From: UBA3537 sp965658025
GTDB taxonomy: Bacteria; Bacteroidota; Bacteroidia; Flavobacteriales; Flavobacteriaceae
Length of the DNA: 64,000 nucleotides
Assembly: GCA_965658025.1 (NCBI GenBank)
Contig: CBFHQL010000004.1
Span: 1 to 64,000, forward strand
Reading direction: 5' to 3'
Of the stretch, positions 49,911 through 58,153 are shown in pieces. The notes under the pieces were generated by a model that searched no databases, was not told the origin of the DNA, and saw only the letters and a program-made list of their open reading frames with translations. Position numbers and translations under genes: made by a program. Numbering within the stretch: position 1 is the first letter of the stretch; every line of letters begins with the position of its first letter.

Positions 49911-50684
49911 ATGACAACGCGTGTAGAACAATTAGCGGCTTTTGACCGCTTACTGACCATAATGGACGAATTACGTACCCAGTGTCCATGGGACAAAAAG
50001 CAAACTATGGAAACTCTAAGGCCGCTCACCATAGAGGAGACCTATGAATTAGCCGATGCTATATTGGATCAAAATCTTGATGAAGTCGAAGGCGAGTTGG
50101 GCGATTTGATGCTTCATATTGTTTTTTATGCCAAAATAGGAAGTGAACAAGGGCATTTTGATATCAGCACTGTATTGAATACCATTTGCGAAAAATTAAT
50201 CAAGCGTCATCCCCATATTTACGGCGACGTAGTGGTGAACAATGAAGATGAAGTGAAACAGAACTGGGAAAAGTTAAAATTAAAAGAAGGTAAAACAAGT
50301 GTTTTGCAAGGTGTACCCAAAAGTTTACCTGCTTTAGTCAAAGCTACTCGAATTCAAGAAAAGGTTGCAGGCGTTGGTTTTGATTGGGAGGAACCCCAAC
50401 AAGTTTTTGAAAAAGTAGAGGAGGAGTTGCAGGAATTTTATGCCGAAGTCAAAGCAAAAAATCAACACGCTATAGAGGCAGAATTTGGTGATGTTCTCTT
50501 TTCACTCATAAATTATGCGCGTTTTCTTGGAGTGAATCCAGAAAATGCTTTGGAACGTACAAATAAAAAATTCATTAAAAGATTTCAATACTTAGAGCAA
50601 CAAGCTAAAATCAAAAAAAGAACATTATCGGATATGTCGCTCAACGAAATGGATGTGTTGTGGGAAGAAGCAAAGCACCAATAG
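49911..50684 (+). CDS. mazG: Nucleoside triphosphate pyrophosphohydrolase MazG
   Basis: MazG hydrolyses nucleoside triphosphates to monophosphates, cleaning aberrant nucleotides. The 257-residue protein has two MazG repeats. The first, at about 10-105, contains CPWDKKQTMETLRPLTIEET, then EVEGELGDLMLHIVFYAKIG (EExxE...ExxD metal motif) and the linker KRHPHIYGD. The second, at about 135-240, contains VEEELQEFYAEVK and EFGDVLFSLINYARFLG. This is the intact E. coli-type two-domain form. Its start immediately follows the upstream stop. Confidence 0.95.
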   Translation: MTTRVEQLAAFDRLLTIMDELRTQCPWDKKQTMETLRPLTIEETYELADAILDQNLDEVEGELGDLMLHIVFYAKIGSEQGHFDISTVLNTICEKLIKRHPHIYGDVVVNNEDEVKQNWEKLKLKEGKTSVLQGVPKSLPALVKATRIQEKVAGVGFDWEEPQQVFEKVEEELQEFYAEVKAKNQHAIEAEFGDVLFSLINYARFLGVNPENALERTNKKFIKRFQYLEQQAKIKKRTLSDMSLNEMDVLWEEAKHQ

Positions 50685-50691
50685 ATTAGAT

Positions 50692-52692
50692 TTAGTTTAT
50701 TGCTTTTTTGATGCTGGATAACTTTTTAGTCCATTGTTCTAATTGGAGTTTATGCTTTTCAATTTTCTTGTGTACATCCACAACCATTGGATTGTCGTCA
50801 TCAACATTTGAGAAAAACTGAAGGTTATTTTCCAATTGATTCATTTCTGATTTTATCTCATCTATTTTTTTACGGACATAAGAAATTTCGTTGTTCAGTG
50901 CTTTTGGATCTTTGCTTAATTCTTGAATCTTATTGGTGTATTTCAATGCTTTTAATTCATCTTCATTTACACCAATATCTTCAAATAACTTACTCAATTT
51001 TTTGAAGAAATCTTTGTCAATATGGCGTTTATTTCTTGGAACACGACCCAATGCATTCCATTGTTTAGAAATATCTTTCAGAGATTTTAAATCGGCCTCT
51101 TGATCTTCACCAGTTGCAAACGATTTTAATTCCAAAAAAAGCTGCTCTTTTTGTGTAAAAGCTTCGTTTTCTTCTGGTGTGCCTGCATTTTTTTGTTCAT
51201 GATAGCGGTCAAAAAAATGATTACAAGCGGCTCTGAATTCTTTCCATAGTTTTTGACTATCTTTCCTAGAGACATGACCCGTTTTTTTCCACTGATTTTG
51301 AATATTTTTCATCAAAACAACGGTTGTTTCTAAGTCTTCGTTGTCTTTGTTTTGAACGGCGATTTCGACAAGTTCCTTTTTCTTTTTAAGATTTTCAGAT
51401 TGAGATTTCTTAAGTTCTTTGTAAAAATTATTTTTTGTTTTGTTGAAATTTCTAACGGTTTCTTTAAAATTATTCCAAGATTGAGTTCTTAGTTTTCGAT
51501 GTACACTCCCTATTTTAAAAAATTCTTCTCGTAACGCTTCAACTTCTCTTACTCCTTTTTGCCATTCGTTGTGTTTATTGTTGGGTGTATTGGTAATTTC
51601 CTTAATCTTGGCAACAATGGCTTCTTTAGCTTCAAAATTGAGCATCAATTCTTGCTCAATTTGTGTATTATATTCTTGTCGTTTATCGTTGATGACCTTA
51701 GTTGCAGCACTAAATTGCTCCCACAATACTTCGCGGTATTCTTTCGCTACTGGCCCCAATTCTTCTTTCCAAATTTTGTGCAATGCCTGAAGTTCTCTAA
51801 ATGCACGGCCTAAGTTTTCTTCAGAAGCCAATGCCTCTGCACTTTTGATGAGTTTTTGTTTTTTTTCTAAATTGTGTTGATAATCTCGATCTCGTAAGTC
51901 TCTATTAAGGTGCAAAAAGTCATAAAATTTTTCAACATGGTGACGGTAATTATTCCAGACATTATTGGCCTCTTTGGCGGGAACTTTACCTAACTTTCGC
52001 CATTCTTCTTGTAAATCTTTAAACTTGTTGTAGGTCGTATTACTGCTTTGACTAACGTCAATAAGCCCTTTTATGTCTTCTATAATTTGAAGTCTTGCTT
52101 CAAGATTTTGTTTTAAATTTTGAGTTTTTTTCTTCTGGTATTCTTCGTTCTTTTCACGAAATAATTTTGATAATTTATTAAATTCTTTTTTGACTGGACT
52201 ATCAAAAGAAAAGTCTATAGTATTTCCGCCTTCGGCTAAAAAGGCCTCTTTCTTTTCATTTAATTTTGCCGAAAACTTTTCATTAAACACCCTTTTAATA
52301 GAATTAATTTTAGGGCGAATGCTATAAATATCATCATTTTTAAGAAGGCGCTCAAAATCTGAAACTAAATCTTCTAATGTGAAAGTTTCATAATTGATTT
52401 CTTTTTTTTCGGTTTCTTGTTCTGCATCAACTTTTTCTTCGACCCTTTCAGTATCTTGACTTTGATCTTCTTTTGGAGCTTCTAAAGGTGTTTCTTCGGA
52501 TTTTGTTACTGGTTGTTCAATTGTTTCGGGTTGAACTGCTTCTACGGCCTCGTTTTTGGATTCGGATAGCACGGCGTCTGCTCCATTACTTTCATCTGGT
52601 ATAGATTTTTGTTCAGGAGAAGTCTCATGTTCGTTTTTGTTTTGTTCTTCTAATGTTCCTTCTGCTTCTTGCAGGTTGTCTTGCGTTGTCAT
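50692..52692 (-). CDS. DUF349 domain-containing protein
   Basis: This is a long, almost entirely helical and charged protein of 666 residues. The first 105 residues are an acidic low-complexity tail (E/Q/D/K rich). From about 130 on, several DUF349 repeats follow, each with a tryptophan core: LQEEWRKLGKVPAKEANNVW, then ALHKIWKEELGPVAKEYREV, IQNQWKKTGHVSRKDSQKLW and ISKQWNALGRVPRNKRHIDK. A final coiled coil (EISYVRKKIDEIKSEMNQLE) ends it. No function is established for these proteins. It has its own promoter-like element. Confidence 0.9.
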   Translation of the reverse strand: MTTQDNLQEAEGTLEEQNKNEHETSPEQKSIPDESNGADAVLSESKNEAVEAVQPETIEQPVTKSEETPLEAPKEDQSQDTERVEEKVDAEQETEKKEINYETFTLEDLVSDFERLLKNDDIYSIRPKINSIKRVFNEKFSAKLNEKKEAFLAEGGNTIDFSFDSPVKKEFNKLSKLFREKNEEYQKKKTQNLKQNLEARLQIIEDIKGLIDVSQSSNTTYNKFKDLQEEWRKLGKVPAKEANNVWNNYRHHVEKFYDFLHLNRDLRDRDYQHNLEKKQKLIKSAEALASEENLGRAFRELQALHKIWKEELGPVAKEYREVLWEQFSAATKVINDKRQEYNTQIEQELMLNFEAKEAIVAKIKEITNTPNNKHNEWQKGVREVEALREEFFKIGSVHRKLRTQSWNNFKETVRNFNKTKNNFYKELKKSQSENLKKKKELVEIAVQNKDNEDLETTVVLMKNIQNQWKKTGHVSRKDSQKLWKEFRAACNHFFDRYHEQKNAGTPEENEAFTQKEQLFLELKSFATGEDQEADLKSLKDISKQWNALGRVPRNKRHIDKDFFKKLSKLFEDIGVNEDELKALKYTNKIQELSKDPKALNNEISYVRKKIDEIKSEMNQLENNLQFFSNVDDDNPMVVDVHKKIEKHKLQLEQWTKKLSSIKKAIN

Positions 52693-52728
52693 AATTTAAG
52701 GTTTTGGGTTCGAGAGTCCTTAGTGCCA

Positions 52729-52758
52729 TAAATATACACTTATCCCTTAAATTTACAA
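52729..52758 (-). promoter_or_regulatory. Promoter of the DUF349 gene
   Basis: On the reverse strand, TTG (52756-52758), a 19-bp spacer and TATATTTA (52729-52736) match the Bacteroidetes consensus with one mismatch at the last base of the -7 box. It is 37 bp before the ATG 52692. Confidence 0.42.
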
Positions 52759-52779
52759 ATTCAAAATTATATTAGTAGT

Positions 52780-53508
52780 TTAGGAATGCCAAATTTCCCA
52801 TGATTTTTCGGCCTGTAGACGCAACATTTCTAGCCCGTTGAGTACTTGTGCATCTGCTTTTTTTCCTATACTTAAAAATTTCGTTTCACTGGGGTTATAT
52901 ATCAAATCATAAAGTAAATGATTCTTACCTATTCCGTTGTATGGTATAGGTGGGTGTTCATCAATGTTGGGATGAGTGCCTAAAGGTGTGCAGTTGATGA
53001 TGATTGTATGCTCTTGTATGTCTTCAATGCGTAAATCATCATATACTAGTGTTTGTTCATTTTTTGGTTTTCTGGATACAAAACAAACTTCAATTTCTAG
53101 TGATTCAAGCGCGTATGCCACTGCTTTGGAAGCACCTCCTGTTCCTAAAATCATTGCTTTTTTATGGGTCGAATTTAGATGGGGTAGTAGACTGCTTTTG
53201 AAACCATAATGGTCTGTATTATAGCCAATTAACTTATCACCTGAAACTTTTATAGTATTTACTGCACCTATGGCCTTTGCTTCGCTGTCCAACGCGTTGA
53301 GGTAGGGGATGATGCTTTCTTTGTAGGGAATAGTTACATTGAGTCCAGAAATATTTTTGGATTCAAAAATATGTGGAAAATCTTCGATAGATTGCAAATC
53401 AAAATTTTCGTATTTGTAGTCCAATTTTTCTCGTTTAAATTTTTCAGAAAAATGTGTTCTCGAAAACGAATAATCTATGTTTTTACCAATGAGTCCAAAT
53501 AATTTCAT
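52780..53508 (-). CDS. aroE: Shikimate dehydrogenase
   Basis: AroE reduces 3-dehydroshikimate in aromatic amino-acid biosynthesis. With ATG 53508 as start (MKLFGLIGKNIDYSFSRTHF) it has 242 residues. It has the shikimate-binding NVTIPYKESIIP, the NADP loop MILGTGGASKAVAYAL, and the catalytic-region TDHYGFKSSLLP and CTPLGTHPN. An upstream start at 53538 would overlap the DUF368 gene by 34 bp and is unlikely. The chosen start overlaps the upstream DUF368 stop as ATGA, giving translational coupling. Confidence 0.92.
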   Translation of the reverse strand: MKLFGLIGKNIDYSFSRTHFSEKFKREKLDYKYENFDLQSIEDFPHIFESKNISGLNVTIPYKESIIPYLNALDSEAKAIGAVNTIKVSGDKLIGYNTDHYGFKSSLLPHLNSTHKKAMILGTGGASKAVAYALESLEIEVCFVSRKPKNEQTLVYDDLRIEDIQEHTIIINCTPLGTHPNIDEHPPIPYNGIGKNHLLYDLIYNPSETKFLSIGKKADAQVLNGLEMLRLQAEKSWEIWHS

Positions 53509-54521
53509 AATAGCTTTTTTTGACGTTTCCCATACCATTCCAAACTCAAAACTATAGCGATGCCTGCAAAGATAAACACAATTGCATAAAGGGTTTCGCT
53601 GTTGAATTCTGGTATAAAACGCTCATAATTTTCAATAATGTAATCTCCTCTGGAGTCTGTAAGAAATTCCCCCAATTTGTTTTGTTTATAGATGGTGCTT
53701 TTCCAAGGCCAAACTACGCCTAGTGATCCTGAAATAAACCCCATAATAACTGCGAGCGTTATACTTTTGTAATGTTTTAGTACATAATTTAGTACATGCG
53801 AAAGACTTACTAGCCCAACAACAGAACCAAGCGTAAAAACGAACAATATTTTAAGCATTTTTAAGGTGTGAGGATCTGAAAGTACGGCAAAATCACCAGT
53901 GGTAATTCCTACACCCACCTCAAAAAGTGCATTGACGGCATCGACAAGCAGTAAAACATAATTGCCCAGCAGCATAAGAATGAAAGAACCTGAAAACCCT
54001 GGAAGTGTCATCCCCGTTATGCTGATGATCCCGCAGAAAAACACAAACAATAAATTATCGTTTTCTGTGGCGGGATTCAAAAAACTGATGCTTAATCCTA
54101 AAACAATCCCGATGATTGTACTGAAAATGGTTGTTTTATTCCAAGATTTGAAATCATTATAAATGTATTTAACAGAACCTATAATCATCCCAAAAAACAC
54201 ACTCCAAACATATAATTCGTGACGAATGATGAGGTAATCCAACGCTTTGGAAACACTAAAATAACTGATAATCATCCCCAAAAACAACAAACTCAAAAAT
54301 CGCCCATGCATATAATTATAAAACGATAAAAATCGTCCTGAAAAAAGCAACATAAAACCTTTGCGATTAAATTTTTGGAGTGCATAAATAAATTCTTCAT
54401 AAAAACCAGCAACAAATGCAACAATTCCACCAGAAACACCAGGGACTTTGTTGGCTGTTCCCATAGCCAATCCTTTTAGGACAAGCAATATTTTATCTTT
54501 TATGGTGGTATACTTATTCAA
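53505..54521 (-). CDS. DUF368 (PopT-type) membrane protein, copy 2
   Basis: A polytopic membrane protein, 338 residues from the start used here. The DUF368 motifs are VPGVSGGIVAFVAGFYEEFI near the N-terminus, GMTLPGFSGSFILMLLGNY in the middle and SGSLGVVWPWK near the C-terminus. The DUF368 family includes PopT, which was shown to recycle undecaprenyl phosphate across the membrane. This copy and the next one share most motifs and are tandem paralogues. The start is not ATG: TTG 54521 gives a short N-terminus, and TTG 54542 is also open. It is coupled to aroE by overlap. Confidence 0.88.
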   Translation of the reverse strand: MNKYTTIKDKILLVLKGLAMGTANKVPGVSGGIVAFVAGFYEEFIYALQKFNRKGFMLLFSGRFLSFYNYMHGRFLSLLFLGMIISYFSVSKALDYLIIRHELYVWSVFFGMIIGSVKYIYNDFKSWNKTTIFSTIIGIVLGLSISFLNPATENDNLLFVFFCGIISITGMTLPGFSGSFILMLLGNYVLLLVDAVNALFEVGVGITTGDFAVLSDPHTLKMLKILFVFTLGSVVGLVSLSHVLNYVLKHYKSITLAVIMGFISGSLGVVWPWKSTIYKQNKLGEFLTDSRGDYIIENYERFIPEFNSETLYAIVFIFAGIAIVLSLEWYGKRQKKLL

Positions 54522-55443
54522 TAGATGTGGTTTTTGAACCAAGTTTTTCTAAAATAATAATCATAAAAAAGCCAAAAATCATAAGTCCAATAGCTGCCAA
54601 AATTTGTGGGTTTCCATCAAAAGAAAAAGGCGAAATACATTCCTCATTCAACGGTACATTGATGCCTTTTGAGTTTATTCTGTAGGTGAGTACTTTTTTC
54701 CATGGCCATATCTTTGCAAGCGCACCAATCATAAATCCTGTAAGCACGGCTAGTGTAATATTTTTATGATTTTTGAATAACCATTTCAACAATTTTGAAA
54801 ATGATAAAATTCCAACAATTGCACCTGATACAAAAATCAGAATTTTGTCTATTTCTTTGTTGTTCAGGGCTTGTAAAACATTGGCATAACTTCCCAAAAT
54901 TACCAAAATGAAAGCTCCAGAAATTCCAGGAAGAATCATGGCGCAAATTGCTATTGCTCCAGAAAAAAATAAGTATATGGCACGCTCTGAACTAGCCATT
55001 GCCCCAAGCTGTGTGAGTTGGTAGGCAAATATTCCTCCAAAAAGCAAACCGATGATTGCAGCAAAATTTAATCGTTCTATTTTTTTAAGAACAAAAATTA
55101 TACTTGCCAGTACTAAACCGAAAAAAAAAGCCCAAAGAAGTATAGGTTTTTCTTCTAATAAATAGGCTACTAATTTTGATAGCGTAAGAATACTCAAAAG
55201 GACACCTAAAAATAGAGCTGTCAAGAAATTTCCATTGATTTTGTCCCATGTTGCTGCTACTCCTTCGGATTTTAGGGATTTTATGGCCCCTAAATTGATA
55301 TTGTTTAGCGAACCTATTAATTCTTCATAAATCCCCGAGATAAAGGCAATAGTACCTCCAGAAACACCTGGGACAACGTCTGCCACACCCATGGCCATTC
55401 CTTTAAATATAAGAATGAGGTAGTCAAAGAAATTACGTTTCAT
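54514..55443 (-). CDS. DUF368 (PopT-type) membrane protein, copy 1
   Basis: This 309-residue membrane protein opens FDYLILIFKGMAMGVADVVP, then GVSGGTIAFISGIYEELIGS. The second family motif is AMILPGISGAFILVILGSY and the third is IGALAKIWPWK. It is a PopT-type undecaprenyl-phosphate transporter by homology, with about 8-10 membrane segments. It lies 35 bp after the TPR gene and overlaps the start of copy 2. Tandem copies are less usual and may serve different lipid carriers or conditions. Confidence 0.9.
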   Translation of the reverse strand: MKRNFFDYLILIFKGMAMGVADVVPGVSGGTIAFISGIYEELIGSLNNINLGAIKSLKSEGVAATWDKINGNFLTALFLGVLLSILTLSKLVAYLLEEKPILLWAFFFGLVLASIIFVLKKIERLNFAAIIGLLFGGIFAYQLTQLGAMASSERAIYLFFSGAIAICAMILPGISGAFILVILGSYANVLQALNNKEIDKILIFVSGAIVGILSFSKLLKWLFKNHKNITLAVLTGFMIGALAKIWPWKKVLTYRINSKGINVPLNEECISPFSFDGNPQILAAIGLMIFGFFMIIILEKLGSKTTSIE

Positions 55444-55478
55444 GTCAACAGATTAATAAATGCTAAAGATAGCTAAAA

Positions 55479-56882
55479 TTAGTTGGATGCTTTGTTGTAA
55501 CTTTTGATGAAATGCAACACCGCTTTTCGTGCATACACTTCAGGAAATAATTCTTCCAAAATAAAAACGTGTTCTGCATTGAAGTGCAATGCTGTGAGCA
55601 AATGGGTGTATCCTGTTTCAGGTTGATTTAATTTGAAACAAATCCCTGAAATTCTAAACTCCAATTCTTCACTTTTTGGATGATGCTCTAAGGCCTGAAC
55701 AAAATTGTATTTCGCGGCCTCAAGTTCTCCCAATTGGATGAGAATATCACCTCTTGAGATCCAAGTTTCTAGAGAACATTCGCCAAGTTCTAATGTTCTT
55801 TTATATCCGCGTTCTGCTTCTTCTAAATACTTTAATCGTTCATTTATTTTTGAATAAAACAACCAATAGTCGGCGTTTTCACTATCAATATCGATGGCTT
55901 TATTGATGTAAAAAAGAGATTTTAAAAAATCTTTTTTTGAGAAATAAAACAATGAAATACTCATCCAACCTTTATCAAAGGCAGGGTCTTCTTCAACGGA
56001 TTTTGTATAAAATTTTAGTGCAAAGTCATTTTTTTTAAGTTGCTCATAACAATAACCAATTTTCAACAATGTGTATGCTGTTGTTCCCTCTATGGCCATT
56101 GAAAGGGTGTATTGCTCAACGGCTTCTTCGTGTCGGTTGAGTCGTTCAAGAACTTTTGCTTTTTCTAGGTATGCACCAATGAATGTATCGTCAGATATGA
56201 TTGCAAAATCGAATGCCGTGAGTGCTTTTTGAAGTTCCTTTTCTTCAAGATATTGTTTGCCCAATTGATGCCATGCGACTTCACAATATGGATTTTGATC
56301 CAAATACCAGTTCAAATACTTTATGGCCTGTTTTGTTTGGTTTAAAAATTCAAAACAGTAGATAATATTATATAGTGAGGAGTAATCTTCTATATCCAAA
56401 TCAACACACTTCATGAAGTGTGTTTTTGCTTGTTCGTATTCGTTTAAAAATAGGTATTCCATACCTATTAGCGAATGTATTTCCGAACAATCGTCAGCTA
56501 TTTTTATAGCTTCTTTAAACGTGTCAATTGCTTTTTGGTGTTGATCCTTCTTGGAATAAATATTGGCTCTTTGAATGTATAATTCTTCATTATTTGGTTC
56601 TAATTCAAAAAGTGAATTCAAAAGCTTTTCAGCTGCATTAAAATCGTTTTCAAAAATTAAAATTTCTACGCGAAACAATCTTAAGTTAATTGAGGAGGGG
56701 TGTTGGTCTAAACCTAAATTAATGGCTTTTTTTGCCAAGGCAACCTTACCAATTTCAAGATAGTGGTGGATGATGCTCTCGAACTCATTCGAATCAAAGA
56801 AGAAAACGTTATTCGTTTTTAGCATTGACTCGAATTTCGTCAATGAATATTTTTGACTTTCATCGGAAGGGCTTAACTCCAT
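55479..56882 (-). CDS. Tetratricopeptide repeat protein
   Basis: The protein has 467 residues, built of about eleven to twelve TPR-like helical hairpins. Examples are NEELYIQRANIYSKKDQHQK, then AIDTFKEAIKIADDCSEIHS, GAYLEKAKVLERLNRHEEAV and GWMSISLFYFSKKDFLKSLF. There is no signal peptide or membrane segment, so it is a cytosolic scaffold. The partner is unknown; position between an aminotransferase gene and the DUF368 pair gives no specific clue. I place its promoter in the 80-bp gap with the inverted repeat at 56926-56956. Confidence 0.87.
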   Translation of the reverse strand: MELSPSDESQKYSLTKFESMLKTNNVFFFDSNEFESIIHHYLEIGKVALAKKAINLGLDQHPSSINLRLFRVEILIFENDFNAAEKLLNSLFELEPNNEELYIQRANIYSKKDQHQKAIDTFKEAIKIADDCSEIHSLIGMEYLFLNEYEQAKTHFMKCVDLDIEDYSSLYNIIYCFEFLNQTKQAIKYLNWYLDQNPYCEVAWHQLGKQYLEEKELQKALTAFDFAIISDDTFIGAYLEKAKVLERLNRHEEAVEQYTLSMAIEGTTAYTLLKIGYCYEQLKKNDFALKFYTKSVEEDPAFDKGWMSISLFYFSKKDFLKSLFYINKAIDIDSENADYWLFYSKINERLKYLEEAERGYKRTLELGECSLETWISRGDILIQLGELEAAKYNFVQALEHHPKSEELEFRISGICFKLNQPETGYTHLLTALHFNAEHVFILEELFPEVYARKAVLHFIKSYNKASN

Positions 56883-56925
56883 AGAGTGGTTTTTGTTAGA
56901 ATAAATTTAGGATTATATCGGCCAA

Positions 56926-56956
56926 TGTTGAAAAGCTGTTATGAATGTTTTCAACA
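56926..56956. repeat. 9-bp inverted repeat between aminotransferase and TPR genes
   Basis: TGTTGAAAA (56926-56934) and TTTTCAACA (56948-56956) are perfect arms around a 13-nt spacer, in the 80-bp gap 3' of the aminotransferase gene and 5' of the TPR gene. It could be a weak terminator or an operator; the sequence does not decide. Confidence 0.35.
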
Positions 56957-56962
56957 AATTAA

Positions 56963-58153
56963 TTAACAGTTTTCAGAAATAGAATCAAGAATGTTCAAAA
57001 TGGTGGTGCATCCTTGTTCTAGTTCTTCAAAAGATATAGTTAATGGTGGTGTGATTCTTATAGCTTTTGGTTCGTAGAGAAGCCAAAACAAAATCAGGCC
57101 TTGGTTTATGGCTTCCAATACAACTTTGTTTGTGATTTCTGGGCTTGGGGTTAGTGCGGAAAGCATCAAACCTTTTCCTCGTATTTCTTTTATTAGGGGG
57201 TGTTTTAGTTTTTTACGGATGTATTTTTCTTTTTTTAGGGCATCAACCATTAGTGTACTCTCGGTAATTTCTTTTAGTGTAGCTCGTGCTGCCGCTGCAA
57301 TCACGGGATGCCCTCCAAAGGTTGTAATGTGTCCTAATTTTGGACTGTCGGACAGGCTGTCCATCAATTCAGCAGAAGCTGAAAAAGCACCAATAGGCAT
57401 GCCTCCACCAAGTCCTTTCCCTACAACTACAATATCAGGAGTACAATTGTAGTTTTCGAAACCAAAAACGGTCCCTGTACGTCCAAATCCTGGCTGAATT
57501 TCGTCTAGAATTAGCAAAGCTCCCATAGCTTTACATCGTTTTTCTACTTTGTTTAAATAATCATTCTTGGGTTCGATAAAACCTGCACCGCCTTGAATAG
57601 TTTCTAAAATTACAGCTGCGGTTTTTGAGGTGATTTTCTCTAGTTCTTTTTCTTCATTAAAATGAATAAAACGAACATCGGGGAGGAGTGGACGGAATGG
57701 TTGTTTACGTTCTTCATACCCCATCACACTAAGTGCCCCCATGGTATTTCCATGATAGGCCTTATGTGCAGCAATGATTTCTGATCTTCCAGTGTATCGT
57801 CTTGCCAATTTCAATGCGCCATCAATGGCCTCTGTACCCGAATTGGTGAGGTATGTTTTTTTAATATGCTCTGGGAGATAGTTGGCCAATAATTGAGTGA
57901 GTTCCAAAGCGGGTTTTTGGATATATTCGCCGTATACCATCACATGCATATAGCGGTCCAGCTGTTTTTTTATAGCTTCAACAACTTTTGGATGCCGATG
58001 CCCCAAACTACAAGCCGATACACCAGCAACAAAATCTAAATACTTTTTTTGGTTTTTATCATAAATGAAACTTCCTTCTGCATGAGAAATTTCCATCGCC
58101 AATGGGTGAGGCGTTGTTTGCGCTTGAAACCTTAAAAAATCGTTTTTGCTCAA
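56963..58153 (-). CDS. Class III aminotransferase (PLP-dependent)
   Basis: The 396-residue enzyme has FVAGVSACSLGHRHPKVVEA, the PLP-phosphate loop YLTNSGTEAIDGALKLAR, the ILDEIQPGFGRTGTVFGFE block and VVGKGLGGGMPIGAF with the Schiff-base lysine at about 246. It is of the acetylornithine/GABA/ornithine aminotransferase group; the substrate is unclear because no arginine, lysine or GABA pathway gene is adjacent. The start is TTG 58153, overlapping the OstA-like stop by 4 nt (TTGA). Confidence 0.9.
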   Translation of the reverse strand: MSKNDFLRFQAQTTPHPLAMEISHAEGSFIYDKNQKKYLDFVAGVSACSLGHRHPKVVEAIKKQLDRYMHVMVYGEYIQKPALELTQLLANYLPEHIKKTYLTNSGTEAIDGALKLARRYTGRSEIIAAHKAYHGNTMGALSVMGYEERKQPFRPLLPDVRFIHFNEEKELEKITSKTAAVILETIQGGAGFIEPKNDYLNKVEKRCKAMGALLILDEIQPGFGRTGTVFGFENYNCTPDIVVVGKGLGGGMPIGAFSASAELMDSLSDSPKLGHITTFGGHPVIAAAARATLKEITESTLMVDALKKEKYIRKKLKHPLIKEIRGKGLMLSALTPSPEITNKVVLEAINQGLILFWLLYEPKAIRITPPLTISFEELEQGCTTILNILDSISENC

